DNA of 64,000 nucleotides from an uncultured Desulfovibrio sp. (GCA_937926875.1 CALBAX010000039.1:29126-93125); one strand, 5' to 3'; shown: positions 47,929-56,608, counted from the first letter of the stretch. Program-made: numbers and translations. Notes: generated by a model not told the origin, from the letters alone.

Positions 47929-49473
47929 CTAGAAGCTGTAAGCGAAGATCAGCTGGGCCTTCCAGGCGTCCTGCTTCTTGTAGGAATCGGAACGGTAGCT
48001 GCGCTTCCAGGTGTCGTCGTCCACCATGTTCACGATGTAACCCAGTTCCAGGTTGGCTTCCAGGTTTTCGTAGATCTGGTAGCTGTTCACCAGGTTGAAT
48101 TCCAGCAGACCGTCGTTGGTGGTCAGGTACGGACCTTCGGGGGTGCCGTTGTCCCATCCGTAAGAACTGGACACGTACTTGGCCATGGCAGGGCTGTTGG
48201 TGCCGCCCCAGTAAGCCACACGGAAGGAGTGCTTCAGGTCTTCCACGAAGCTCAGGTCGTGCAGACGCAGGCCCACGCCCCAGGTACCGGCATAGGTCAG
48301 GTTGCGGTCGTACAGACGGCCGTCGCCCCAGCCGTAGTTGCCGTCGCCCATGAAGGACATGAAGTTGGCGCAACCGGACAGGGTAGGCATACGCTCGGAA
48401 CCGTTCTTGACGTTGCCGTCGTCACCGGAGGAGTACCAGCCGAAGATGCCGGGGGTACCCCAATCCATCTTGTATTCCACCAGGGCCTTGATCAGCCAGC
48501 CTTCACGCTTGGTGTCGCCACGGCGCCAGTCGCCCGTATTCTGCTGCTTCACACTGTAGCGGCCCATGGATTCCACGTAGCCGTAGTTGATGTCCAGCTC
48601 GATGTTCAGCGGATCGAAAGCGGTGACGGAGATGGGCAGGCCGGCCCAGAAGGCGGAACCGTAAGCCTTGCTGGTGTTGATGTCCTTGATGTCAGCATTG
48701 TTAGCATAGGGGTACGGACGCAGGGTGTAGGCGGGATAGCTGCCGTTGCTGCCGTCCCAGCCGGCGTCGATGGCGTCCCAAGCATTATTGCCGATCATGC
48801 CGTACATGGCCCAGGGGGTCACCTTCACGCCGTCGAAGGTCAGGGGCAGCATGAGGGCGAACATATCCACGTTGTCCTGATAGTTTTTGTAACCATCAGC
48901 GGTCCAACGCTTGGAAGCGGAGTTTTCACCATCCCAGTTGTCGTTGAACAGACGAGCCCACACAGCGGTCAGGCCCACGTTTTCATTGAACTGGTAGCTG
49001 GCCACGATACCGGCGGCATCGTCATCCAGCACAGCGGAACCACCGGCCACGTTGGGCATGGTGATGGCCTGGATACCCATACGGAACTTGAGGTCGGTAT
49101 TGGGCACCATCCAGTCGATGTAGGCGTTCTTCAGTTCCACGACGCTATTGGAGTCAGCGCCCAGGGCACCGCCGGAGGCATTCTGGCCCCAGGTCTGGTC
49201 GCCGATTTCAAAGTACACGGTACCGGACAGGGCTTCGGAAGCCACGGCGTCCAACTGCAGACGAACGCGCTGCATGGCACTGAAGGCGTCGTCCGAGTCG
49301 ACAGCCTGATTATGCTTGGAGCCCTTGTCCTTGTGATGGCTCGTGAAAGAGCCGTCACCAGCGGCAAAGCCCATCAGCCACTGGCCTTTGGCCTTGAAAT
49401 CAATAGCGCTGGCACCGGTGGCGGCACCCAGCAGCATACCCGCAGCAAGAGCGAGGGTCATCAGCTTTTTCAT
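47929..49473 (-). CDS. Outer-membrane homotrimeric porin, Desulfovibrio type (porin 1)
   Basis: 514 residues. Signal peptide MKKLMTLALAAGMLLGAATGASA, then IDFKAKGQWLMGF. Barrel features include MQRVRLQLDAVASEALSGTV, VELKNAYIDWMVPNTDLKFRMGIQ, FALMLPLTFDGVKVTPWAMYG, WGTPGIFGWYSSGDD and terminal LIFAYSF with C-terminal Phe. This is the large sulfate-reducer porin family that forms the main diffusion channels. GGAAGG precedes ATG 49473. Close paralogue of porin 2, with nearly identical signal peptide and strands but differing loops. Own promoter and terminator. Confidence 0.9.
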   Translation of the reverse strand: MKKLMTLALAAGMLLGAATGASAIDFKAKGQWLMGFAAGDGSFTSHHKDKGSKHNQAVDSDDAFSAMQRVRLQLDAVASEALSGTVYFEIGDQTWGQNASGGALGADSNSVVELKNAYIDWMVPNTDLKFRMGIQAITMPNVAGGSAVLDDDAAGIVASYQFNENVGLTAVWARLFNDNWDGENSASKRWTADGYKNYQDNVDMFALMLPLTFDGVKVTPWAMYGMIGNNAWDAIDAGWDGSNGSYPAYTLRPYPYANNADIKDINTSKAYGSAFWAGLPISVTAFDPLNIELDINYGYVESMGRYSVKQQNTGDWRRGDTKREGWLIKALVEYKMDWGTPGIFGWYSSGDDGNVKNGSERMPTLSGCANFMSFMGDGNYGWGDGRLYDRNLTYAGTWGVGLRLHDLSFVEDLKHSFRVAYWGGTNSPAMAKYVSSSYGWDNGTPEGPYLTTNDGLLEFNLVNSYQIYENLEANLELGYIVNMVDDDTWKRSYRSDSYKKQDAWKAQLIFAYSF

Positions 49474-49603
49474 GATAAAAACCTTCCTTCCTGAGAGAAA
49501 TTTTCTGGCCGTATATGGAGTATTCCTCCCCAGGGACATCCACACTGGCCAGCTTCGAACAAAAATGTACGCTTTTCCATGAGGGTACAAATTTTGTTAC
49601 TCC

Positions 49604-49632
49604 ACCATACGCATGGCCTGTACTCTCGTCAA
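49604..49632 (-). promoter_or_regulatory. Sigma70-type promoter of porin 1
   Basis: Minus strand TTGACG (complement of 49627-49632), 17-bp spacer, TATGGT (complement of 49604-49609). The predicted 5' leader is about 125 nt, long for a simple gene. Confidence 0.65.
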
Positions 49633-49807
49633 GAGAGAAAGGACAATTTTTTGTACTCCCTATAGCCTGACAGGATCAGGCAATCCCGATGATACCCTGA
49701 CATCTTTTCCTACTGATACCACAGGCCCCCCGTGACGGGCAGAAGAAGGAGGCCGAATGCTCCTGACAGCGAGCTGCCAGCGCCTCTTTCCGGGTGACGT
49801 TCCCCAA

Positions 49808-49880
49808 AACACCTTTCCGTTCATGTTGTGATGGGCTTGAACAACTTCATCGTAGCGGAAAGGTGTTGTTGTGTGGATAA
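49808..49880. other. Isolated long inverted repeat with adjoining DnaA-box match
   Basis: A perfect 12-bp dyad, AACACCTTTCCG (49808-49819) and CGGAAAGGTGTT (49856-49867), encloses 36 bp that itself contains GTTGT..ACAAC. Five bases on, TGTGGATAA (49872-49880) is an exact DnaA-box match in reverse. It lies between porin 1 and porin 2 and could be a small structured RNA, an operator pair or a mobile-element scar. Confidence 0.4.
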
Positions 49881-49954
49881 CTATTGTCTCCGCCCGCATA
49901 GCGGGTGGTTTTTTGTTTCGCGCCTGCCAGGCGCTCAACAGGCTAAAGCCCATA

Positions 49955-49983
49955 ATAAAAAAGCCCCGCCAAAGCGGGGCTTG
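49955..49983 (-). terminator. Terminator of porin 2
   Basis: Minus strand: AAGCCCCGC-TTTG-GCGGGGCTT followed by TTTTATTA. About 50 bp past the stop at 50032. Confidence 0.85.
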
Positions 49984-50031
49984 AAGACCGGGGGGCCGAA
50001 GCCCCCACGGTCGAACTTCCCAAGCCGAAGC

Positions 50032-51540
50032 TTAGAAGGAGTACACGAAGGACAGGTTCACGTTCCAGGCGTCGTACACACCGTTGCGGTCGTTGGCGAA
50101 GCCGGCCATGGGATTCTTGCCCCAGGTGTTGCGGCTGTCATCCAGCCACATGGCGATGTAGGCAGCGTCCAGCATGATGGTGAAGTTGTCGTACATCTTG
50201 TAGGTGTTGGTCAGGCCGATTTCCAGAGCGTAGTCTTCGGTGGTCAGATAGATGGGATCGAAGGCATCGCCGCCCACGCCGTAACCATCTTCGACACCGT
50301 GCTTGGTGTAGAAGTCGTTTTCACGCACGTACTTGGCCATCTTGGGAGCGTTGGTGCCGCCCATGAAGTTCACACGCAGGGTGTGCTTCAGGTCTTCCAG
50401 GAAGCTCACGTCCTTCAGGCGGGCGCCGATGCCCCAGGTACCCACCATGGTGCTGCCCAGCATGCCTTCACGGGCGATGTAGGGGTTGCCGTTGAAAGCG
50501 AAGTTGGAGAAGTCGTTGTTACCGTTGGCGCTCACAGTAGGCATGCGCTCGGAACCGTTGCGGGGGTTGCTGTCGTCACCGGTGGAGTACCAGCCGTACA
50601 GGCCAGGAGTACCCCAATCCAGCTTGTATTCCAGCAGCAGGCTGGCCAACCAGCCTTCGCGGTTCATCTTCTGGTCAGAGTAAGCGGCGGAACCGTAGTT
50701 CACATCCCAGGCGATGCGGAAGGGATCCCAGTAGGTCACTTCGCCGGTCACGCCAGCCCAGAAAGCATTGCCATAGGTGTCATTCCAGTCGCTACCGGAG
50801 AAACCGGAAACCATGCCGGTGCTGGCGCGGTTCCAAGCATTACCATTGGAAGCACCGTTGAACATGCCGGGACCCATGGCGGCGTACATGACCCAAGGAG
50901 TCACCTTCACGCCGTCGAAGGTCAGGGGCAGCAGGACAGCGAACATGTCCATGTTGTCCATGTAGTTGTCATAGTCCTGACCGGACCACTGGCTCTTGTA
51001 GCCACCGTTGTCATTGTAGGGGCGAGCCCAGAAAGCGGTCAGGCCCACGTTTTCGTTGAACTGGTAGTTCAGGCTGATGGCGGCCACGTCATCGTCGATG
51101 ATCTGGGAAGCATTGGTGGTGAAGGCAGGCAGAGCCAGGCCCTGGATACCCATACGGACCTTCAGGTCGGTCTGGGGCACCATCCAGTCGATGTAGGCGC
51201 GCTTCAGTTCCACCACGTTGTTGCCGTCAGCACCCAGGGCGCCGCCAGTGGAGTTCTGGCCCCAAACCTGGTCGCCGATTTCGAAGAACACGGTACCGGA
51301 CAGGGCTTCGGAAGCCACGGCGTCCAACTGCAAGCGGACGCGCTGGCGGGCTTCGAATTCGTCTTCGCTCTTCTTACCGAAACCGGGGCGACCGTCCTGA
51401 TTGGAACGGAAATCGCCGTGCTGACCATAGTCGAAAGACATGATCCACTGGCCCTTGGCCTTGAAGTCGATAGCGTTGGCGCCGGTAGCAGCACCCAGCA
51501 TCATAGCGGCAGCCAGAGCGAGAGTCATAAGCTTCTTCAT
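50032..51540 (-). CDS. Outer-membrane homotrimeric porin, Desulfovibrio type (porin 2)
   Basis: 502 residues. Signal peptide MKKLMTLALAAAMMLGAATGANA, mature start IDFKAKGQWIMSF, then RQRVRLQLDAVASEALSGTV, VELKRAYIDWMVPQTDLKVRMGIQ, VLLPLTFDGVKVTPWVMY, WGTPGLYGWYSTGDD and terminal LSFVYSF. The same family as porin 1; the matching blocks are nearly identical and loop regions differ in length and sequence, so the pair arose by tandem duplication followed by loop divergence. It has its own promoter with a ~185-nt structured leader. Substrate selectivity cannot be inferred. Confidence 0.9.
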   Translation of the reverse strand: MKKLMTLALAAAMMLGAATGANAIDFKAKGQWIMSFDYGQHGDFRSNQDGRPGFGKKSEDEFEARQRVRLQLDAVASEALSGTVFFEIGDQVWGQNSTGGALGADGNNVVELKRAYIDWMVPQTDLKVRMGIQGLALPAFTTNASQIIDDDVAAISLNYQFNENVGLTAFWARPYNDNGGYKSQWSGQDYDNYMDNMDMFAVLLPLTFDGVKVTPWVMYAAMGPGMFNGASNGNAWNRASTGMVSGFSGSDWNDTYGNAFWAGVTGEVTYWDPFRIAWDVNYGSAAYSDQKMNREGWLASLLLEYKLDWGTPGLYGWYSTGDDSNPRNGSERMPTVSANGNNDFSNFAFNGNPYIAREGMLGSTMVGTWGIGARLKDVSFLEDLKHTLRVNFMGGTNAPKMAKYVRENDFYTKHGVEDGYGVGGDAFDPIYLTTEDYALEIGLTNTYKMYDNFTIMLDAAYIAMWLDDSRNTWGKNPMAGFANDRNGVYDAWNVNLSFVYSF

Positions 51541-51572
51541 GATATACCTTCCTTCATTACTTCCGCATCTTC

Positions 51573-51665
51573 GATCCCGTCCAGTACGGGATCTTTTTCC
51601 CTTGCGGGACCCCATCCCTGCCCTGTGCGGAACGGAGCAGGAATCCCGGCCGATACGGCCGGAGC
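51573..51665 (-). promoter_or_regulatory. Structured 5' leader of porin 2
   Basis: Two stable dyads in the predicted leader: GATCCCGT/ACGGGATC (51573-51593) and CCGGCCG-TAT-CGGCCGG (around 51649-51665). They lie between the promoter and the ribosome site and could carry post-transcriptional control, as for porin mRNAs regulated by small RNAs; that is inference. Confidence 0.4.
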
Positions 51666-51725
51666 AAAAAGCTCGTTTTTGAAAGTCCGTGACAGCGATC
51701 CGCTTGTCCGTCGAACTTGTAAAAA

Positions 51726-51754
51726 TTTTTAAACCCCTTTTATCTATTTGTCAA
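51726..51754 (-). promoter_or_regulatory. Sigma70-type promoter of porin 2
   Basis: Minus strand TTGACA (complement of 51749-51754), 17-bp spacer, TAAAAA (complement of 51726-51731), in an AT-rich stretch. The consensus -35 suggests strong expression. Confidence 0.65.
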
Positions 51755-51759
51755 TATTT

Positions 51760-52407
51760 AGTGCGGAAAAACGATAAACACCGCATGGCCGCATGGACAA
51801 AAATAAAAATTTGTAATATTTTTCAATATGATAAGATACATACCCTTCAAATTCATCATCGAAAAATACGTAAGCCATCTCAAAAATCACGCCCGGATCC
51901 TGCAAAAAAACTTCGGCGCAAAGCGCAAAAGCTGGGCCGGAGCCTGCGATCTTACGCATCACGCCGCAGCCCCTCAAAGTGCGCGGCGGTAAGCCCCACG
52001 CACAACACATGGTAATCTCAGGATGCCCTGGCATGATCCCGGCAACGATCACCGTCACGGCACAGCGCGCAAGAGTCCGCTCCCTGCAACGCCCATCCCA
52101 TCGCAGGATCCAGCCCCGATGGCTGACAGTGCCCATCCCGGTCGCTGCTGTCATGCCGCCAGGAGGATATGGACACCGTCCTTGCCAGGATCTTTTCCTT
52201 TGAGCCTGTCGTGCAACAGCCAGACCGCGCCGGCCCAATCCGCCAGACAAGGCCCTTCACCCGTCGAACAGGAGGACGCCCCCCAGCAACATTATCATAT
52301 GGGCAGGAGGAGCCATGACCAGCAGCGCCCCCGGTGCCATCCCCCGCACATCCGCCCTCGTAAAATTTTTTTGCCCGTCCTGTGCCCATTCCGGCCCCTT
52401 TCTTGCA
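51760..52407. other. Intergenic region between porin 2 and guaB promoter
   Basis: Divergent promoter region, ~650 bp. No gene can be supported apart from a possible 43-codon frame at 52315-52446. The first ~110 bp are AT-rich, the rest GC-rich. Confidence 0.4.
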
Positions 52408-52425
52408 TTGACATGGGCAGGAGGA
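52299..52425 (+). repeat. 13-bp direct repeat, second copy inside the guaB promoter spacer
   Basis: ATGGGCAGGAGGA occurs at 52299-52311 and again at 52413-52425, the latter entirely within the 17-bp spacer of the guaB promoter. This could be a regulator site or a partial promoter duplication. Confidence 0.45.
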
Positions 52426-52446
52426 ATGTATATGATTATATATTAA
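52315..52446 (+). CDS. Possible 43-codon leader peptide ending in the guaB promoter
   Basis: ATG 52315 has an ideal ribosome site (GGAGGAGCC) and runs to TAA 52444-52446. The peptide (TSSAPGAIPRTSALVKFFCPSCAHSG and a hydrophobic end) has a CPSC motif. The frame overlaps the guaB -35 and -10 elements, and no promoter for it was seen. It may be chance. Function unknown. Confidence 0.2.
   Translation: MTSSAPGAIPRTSALVKFFCPSCAHSGPFLALTWAGGMYMIIY
52408..52436 (+). promoter_or_regulatory. Sigma70-type promoter of guaB
   Basis: TTGACA (52408-52413), 17-bp spacer (52414-52430), TATGAT (52431-52436). It is near-perfect and ~47 bp upstream of the guaB start. Confidence 0.85.
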
Positions 52447-52483
52447 ATTTTGTTGAACAATTCCAGCACATTACGAGGCAAAT

Positions 52484-53941
52484 ATGTTCACCAATCGCGG
52501 CAAGGCCCTGACCTTTGACGATATTTTGCTTGTCCCCAGCTATTCGGAAGTGACTCCCGACGCCGTGGACATCTCCACCTGGCTCACTCCTTCCATCGAA
52601 TTGCGCATCCCCCTGCTCTCCGCCGCCATGGACACGGTCACCGAATCGGCCATGGCCATCAGCATGGCGCGCATGGGCGGCATCGGCATCATCCATAAGA
52701 ACATGCCCATCGAACGCCAGCGCCTGGAAGTGGAACGCGTCAAGAAGAGCGAAAGCGGCATGATCCTTGACCCCGTTACCGTTTCCTCCCGCAACTCCGT
52801 GCAGGAAGCCCTGGACCTGATGGCGGATTTCCGCGTGTCCGGTCTGCCTGTGGTGGATGACGGCAAGCTGGTGGGCATCCTCACCAACCGTGACGTGCGC
52901 TTCATCGAAGACGCCTCCGCCATCCGCGTGGGCGAAGTGATGACCAGCAAGAACCTGGTCACCGTGCCCATGGGCACTTCCCTGGAAGAAGCCAAGCGCC
53001 ACCTGCACGAGCACCGCATCGAAAAGCTCCTCGTGGTGGACGAGAACGAGCGCCTGCGCGGCCTCATCACCATGAAGGACATCGACAAAGTCCAGAAATA
53101 CCCCAACGCCTGCAAGGACAGCGCCGGCCGTCTGCGCGTGGGTGCCGCCATCGGCATCGGCCGCGACTGCGACGAACGCGCCGAGCAGCTCATCCAGGCC
53201 GGTGTGGACGTGCTTGTCCTGGACTCCGCCCACGGTCATTCCATGAACGTGCTCAAGGCCATCCGCAAGGTCAAGACCGCCTACCCCAACTGCCAGCTGG
53301 TGGCCGGTAACGTGGCCACCTACGAAGGTGCCCGCGCCGTGCTCGAAGCCGGCGCCGACGCCGTCAAGGTGGGCATTGGCCCCGGCTCCATCTGCACCAC
53401 CCGCATCGTGGCCGGTGTGGGCGTGCCGCAGGTGTCCGCCGTCATGGACGGCAGCCGCGCTGCCCGCGAGATGGACCGCTGCTGCATCGCTGACGGCGGC
53501 ATCAAGTTCTCCGGCGACATCGTCAAGGCCCTCGTGGTGGGCGCCCATTCCGTGATGATCGGCTCCCTGTTCGCCGGTACCGAAGAAAGCCCGGGCGAAA
53601 CCATCCTTTACCAGGGCCGTACCTACAAGATCTACCGCGGCATGGGCTCCATCGACGCCATGAAGGACGGCAGCTCCGACCGTTACTTCCAGGAACGCAG
53701 CAAGAAGCTGGTCCCCGAAGGCATCGTGGGCCGCGTGCCCTACCGCGGTCATGTGATGGAAGCCATCTACCAGCTCATGGGCGGCCTGCGCTCCGGCATG
53801 GGCTATGTGGGCGCCCGTACCCTCAACGACCTGTTCGAGAACACCACCTTCTGTGAGATCTCGGCGGCGGGCCTGCGTGAAAGCCACGTGCACGACGTCA
53901 TCATCACCAAGGAAGCCCCCAACTATCGCATCGACAACTAG
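52484..53941 (+). CDS. guaB: Inosine-5'-monophosphate dehydrogenase
   Basis: A 485-residue enzyme oxidising IMP to XMP with NAD, the first committed GMP step. The TIM barrel starts LTFDDILLVPSYSEV; two CBS domains (~95-205: MILDPVTVSSRNSVQEAL, MTSKNLVTVPMGTSLEEA) are inserted in the barrel; the catalytic loop is IGPGSICTTRIVAGVGVPQ with Cys304, followed by ADGGIKFSGDIVKAL and the mobile flap region. GAGGC precedes ATG 52484. guaA follows after 149 bp, so the two GMP genes are consecutive. Confidence 0.98.
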   Translation: MFTNRGKALTFDDILLVPSYSEVTPDAVDISTWLTPSIELRIPLLSAAMDTVTESAMAISMARMGGIGIIHKNMPIERQRLEVERVKKSESGMILDPVTVSSRNSVQEALDLMADFRVSGLPVVDDGKLVGILTNRDVRFIEDASAIRVGEVMTSKNLVTVPMGTSLEEAKRHLHEHRIEKLLVVDENERLRGLITMKDIDKVQKYPNACKDSAGRLRVGAAIGIGRDCDERAEQLIQAGVDVLVLDSAHGHSMNVLKAIRKVKTAYPNCQLVAGNVATYEGARAVLEAGADAVKVGIGPGSICTTRIVAGVGVPQVSAVMDGSRAAREMDRCCIADGGIKFSGDIVKALVVGAHSVMIGSLFAGTEESPGETILYQGRTYKIYRGMGSIDAMKDGSSDRYFQERSKKLVPEGIVGRVPYRGHVMEAIYQLMGGLRSGMGYVGARTLNDLFENTTFCEISAAGLRESHVHDVIITKEAPNYRIDN

Positions 53942-53949
53942 CTTCAGAC

Positions 53950-54067
53950 CTGCGGGCGATCGCGGCAGCGACCGCCCGCAGCCGTTTGATGCCCATCCTG
54001 TTTTCCGGCAGCCAGGCTGCCCGTTCATGACATTATAGAAAAGACGCCGTCCCTCCCGGGCGGCGTC
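53950..54067 (+). promoter_or_regulatory. Two hairpins in the guaB-guaA gap
   Basis: CTGCGGGCG (53950-53958) with CGCCCGCAG (53973-53981), and GACGCCG (54043-54049) with CGGCGTC (54061-54067), the latter 23 bp before the guaA start. Neither has a downstream T-run, so read-through or attenuation is more likely than full termination. Confidence 0.4.
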
Positions 54068-54090
54068 CGCATACATTGCAAGGAACACTC

Positions 54091-55635
54091 ATGGCGCACA
54101 GCAAGGTCATCATCATTGACTACGGTTCGCAGGTCACCCAGCTCATCGCACGGCGTGTGCGTGAAGCTGGCGTGTATTCCGAAATCCATGCCTGCAACGT
54201 CACCGCCGCCGAAGTGGCCGCTATGGCTCCTTCGGCCATCATCCTTTCCGGCGGTCCTGCCAGCGTGGGCGAAGCCGATGCCCCCACCCTGGACAAGGGA
54301 TTCCTGGAACTGGGCGTGCCGGTGCTGGGCATCTGCTACGGCATGCAGCTGCTGGCCCAGAACCTGGGCGGCGAACTGGCCCAGTCCCTGACGCGTGAAT
54401 ACGGCCCGGCCGACCTGACCCTGAAAGCCACCTGCGCCCTGTGGGACGGCCTGGACAGCTCCAAGGCCAGCCGCGTGTGGATGAGCCACGGCGACAAGGT
54501 CAAGACTCCCCCGCCCGGCTTCGTGATCACCGGCAGCACCCCCACCCTCGAAGTGGCTGCCATGGCCGATGAAAGCCGCAAGATCTACGCCGTGCAGTTC
54601 CATCCCGAAGTGCATCACAGCGTGGACGGCGACGCCATGCTGCGCAACTTCCTGTTCAAGGTCTGCAAGATCGTGCCCGACTGGAGCATGTCCAGCTTCG
54701 TGGAACGCGTGGTCAAGGAAATGGCCGAAAAGATCGGCGACAAGCACGTGGTCTGTGCCCTTTCCGGCGGTATCGACTCCACCGTGGTGGCCGTGCTGCT
54801 GCACAAGGCCATCGGCCATCGCCTGCACTGCATCTTCGTGGACAACGGCCTGCTGCGCCTCAACGAAGGCGAGGAAGTGGTCAATTACCTGCGCGAGCAC
54901 TTTGACCTGAACCTCAACTTCGTCCAGGCCCAGAAGCGCTTCCTCGACCTGCTCAAGGGTGTGGAAGATCCCGAGAAGAAGCGCAAGATCATCGGTCACA
55001 CCTTCATCGACATCTTCGACGAAGAAGCCAGGAAGCTTCCCGAAGTGGAATACCTGGCCCAGGGCACGCTGTACCCCGACGTCATCGAATCCGTGTCCCA
55101 CAAGGGCCCCAGCGCCGTCATCAAGAGCCACCACAATGTGGGCGGCCTGCCCGAGACCATGAAGCTCAAGCTGGTGGAACCCCTGCGCGAGCTCTTCAAG
55201 GACGAAGTGCGCAAGGTGGCCGCCGAGCTGGGCATGCCCGACTCCATCGTCTGGCGCCATCCCTTCCCCGGTCCCGGCCTGGCCATCCGCGTGCTGGGCG
55301 AGATCACCGAGGAACGCCTGAACATCCTGCGCCAGGCCGACAAGATCGTGCAGGAAGAACTGCGCGAGTCCGGCTGGTACCGCAAGGTCTGGCAGGGCTT
55401 TGCCGTGCTGCTGCCGCTGAAGACCGTGGGCGTCATGGGCGACGGCCGTACCTATGAGCACGTCATCGCCCTGCGTGTGGTGGACAGCGTGGACGCCATG
55501 ACCGCCGACTGGGCCCGCCTGCCCGCCGACCTCATCGCCCGCATGTCCGGCCGCATCATCAACGAAGTCAAGGGCGTCAACCGCGTGGTCTACGACGTCT
55601 CCTCCAAGCCCCCGAGCACCATCGAGTGGGAATAA
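54091..55635 (+). CDS. guaA: GMP synthase (glutamine-hydrolysing)
   Basis: 514 residues. Class I amidotransferase domain: VLGICYGMQLLAQ with nucleophile Cys82, and VQFHPEVHHS with His and Glu. ATP-pyrophosphatase domain: CALSGGIDSTVVAVLLHKAIG (PP-loop). C-terminal dimerisation domain: PFPGPGLAIRVLGEIT, ending PPSTIEWE as in all GuaA. It turns XMP, ATP and glutamine into GMP. ATG 54091 follows AAGGAACACTC. It follows guaB on the same strand and ends at a bidirectional terminator. Confidence 0.98.
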   Translation: MAHSKVIIIDYGSQVTQLIARRVREAGVYSEIHACNVTAAEVAAMAPSAIILSGGPASVGEADAPTLDKGFLELGVPVLGICYGMQLLAQNLGGELAQSLTREYGPADLTLKATCALWDGLDSSKASRVWMSHGDKVKTPPPGFVITGSTPTLEVAAMADESRKIYAVQFHPEVHHSVDGDAMLRNFLFKVCKIVPDWSMSSFVERVVKEMAEKIGDKHVVCALSGGIDSTVVAVLLHKAIGHRLHCIFVDNGLLRLNEGEEVVNYLREHFDLNLNFVQAQKRFLDLLKGVEDPEKKRKIIGHTFIDIFDEEARKLPEVEYLAQGTLYPDVIESVSHKGPSAVIKSHHNVGGLPETMKLKLVEPLRELFKDEVRKVAAELGMPDSIVWRHPFPGPGLAIRVLGEITEERLNILRQADKIVQEELRESGWYRKVWQGFAVLLPLKTVGVMGDGRTYEHVIALRVVDSVDAMTADWARLPADLIARMSGRIINEVKGVNRVVYDVSSKPPSTIEWE

Positions 55636-55699
55636 TGCCGAAGCAGCAGGCTCCTTGTCCTGCTCCCGGCCACAGTGCCGGCGCACTGTGAAGACAGCA

Positions 55700-55740
55700 T
55701 AAAAAAAGAGCTGACAGATTATCTGTCAGCTCTTTTTTTA
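55700..55740. terminator. Bidirectional terminator between guaA and the GIY-YIG gene
   Basis: AGAGCTGACAGAT with ATCTGTCAGCTCT (55707-55733), flanked by seven A on the left and seven T on the right, so it stops both guaA and the convergent GIY-YIG gene. Confidence 0.92.
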
Positions 55741-55756
55741 TCATGGCGCTGCAACG

Positions 55757-56608
55757 CTATGCCAGCTCGTCTTCCTCCACATCACGCAACGCCTTGTTCC
55801 CCGCCGTTTTCCACTCCGTCCGGCCATTGGCGTTCCTGCCCAGGACGACAGCCGCCGCAAGGGAAGGGCTGGTGAAGATATGGTCTTTCACGAAATGGAA
55901 GTCCGCATCGACGATCCCTTTTTCGAGCAGACTCTCACGCAGACGGCGCAAGCTCTCTGCCATGCTGGGGACCACGGGCGAAGCGATGGTCGATCCCTTG
56001 AGCACGGCAAAACCATCCGCCACGACAAGCCCTTTGGCGGCGGCCCCTCGGGCAGCGTTGATGAAAAAGCAGGTCGGCTCATTCTGTTGTCCCACACTGC
56101 TTTCTTCCAGGGTATCGAAAAGCTTGTAGCCCAGCGTATTGACGAGCAGACGGGCATTGCTGATGAACTCCTGCAACATGGCCTCGTCATATTCCGAGAT
56201 CGAGGAGCATGTGGGGACCGTGCTGTTGATGATGACGGCTCTTCCCGAATCCTGCGCCAGGCAATAGAACCTGTTTTCAAGATATTTCACATGCGCCTTG
56301 TTGAGCAGATCGTCCTTGCTGATGACGACGATGGCATCGCTCCAGTAGTCCTTGTCGTGCAGATGCTGTTTCAGGCGCGTGCAGACTTTTTCTGCCTCGC
56401 CGATATAGACGGTGTCCGTATTGCTCTCATCTTTCCCCAGCAGGAAATAAACGCCGGTGTTCTCGGCATCGGCCCGCTGGGAAAAGACAGCGAGCTCATT
56501 GCGCGAGACCTTGTAGATACGGCCATTCCAGTTGGAGAGCTCGCACATGATGCGGCCATTGGGATTGCCGTCAAAAATATACATCTGTATCGTTTTGCTG
56601 AACGCCAC
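55757..56608 (-). CDS. GIY-YIG nuclease-domain protein with C-terminal DUF4357-like region
   Basis: 283 residues from GTG 56608, which has GAGGGGG upstream (an open extension to 56686 lacks support). The GIY-YIG part is central-N-terminal: NTGVYFLLGKDES (GVYF for GIY), TVYIGEAEKVCTRLKQHL (VYIGEAE with the catalytic Arg/Tyr region), and KYLENRFY with the metal-binding Glu and a following Asn-like residue. The C-terminal ~90 residues (ARGAAAKGLVVADGFAVLKGSTIA.., FTSPSLAAAVVLGRNANGRTEWK) match DUF4357, often paired with GIY-YIG. Such proteins occur near restriction or mobile genes, but here it stands alone, suggesting a small accessory insertion between guaA and the beta-lactamase gene. Target unknown. 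Confidence 0.82.
   Translation of the reverse strand: MAFSKTIQMYIFDGNPNGRIMCELSNWNGRIYKVSRNELAVFSQRADAENTGVYFLLGKDESNTDTVYIGEAEKVCTRLKQHLHDKDYWSDAIVVISKDDLLNKAHVKYLENRFYCLAQDSGRAVIINSTVPTCSSISEYDEAMLQEFISNARLLVNTLGYKLFDTLEESSVGQQNEPTCFFINAARGAAAKGLVVADGFAVLKGSTIASPVVPSMAESLRRLRESLLEKGIVDADFHFVKDHIFTSPSLAAAVVLGRNANGRTEWKTAGNKALRDVEEDELA

Noticed and set aside
51744..52250. 168-codon minus-strand frame upstream of porin 2
   Set aside because: It crosses the porin 2 promoter, has mixed composition and resembles no protein family; the AT-rich 3' part alone looks peptide-like but has only a weak ribosome site.
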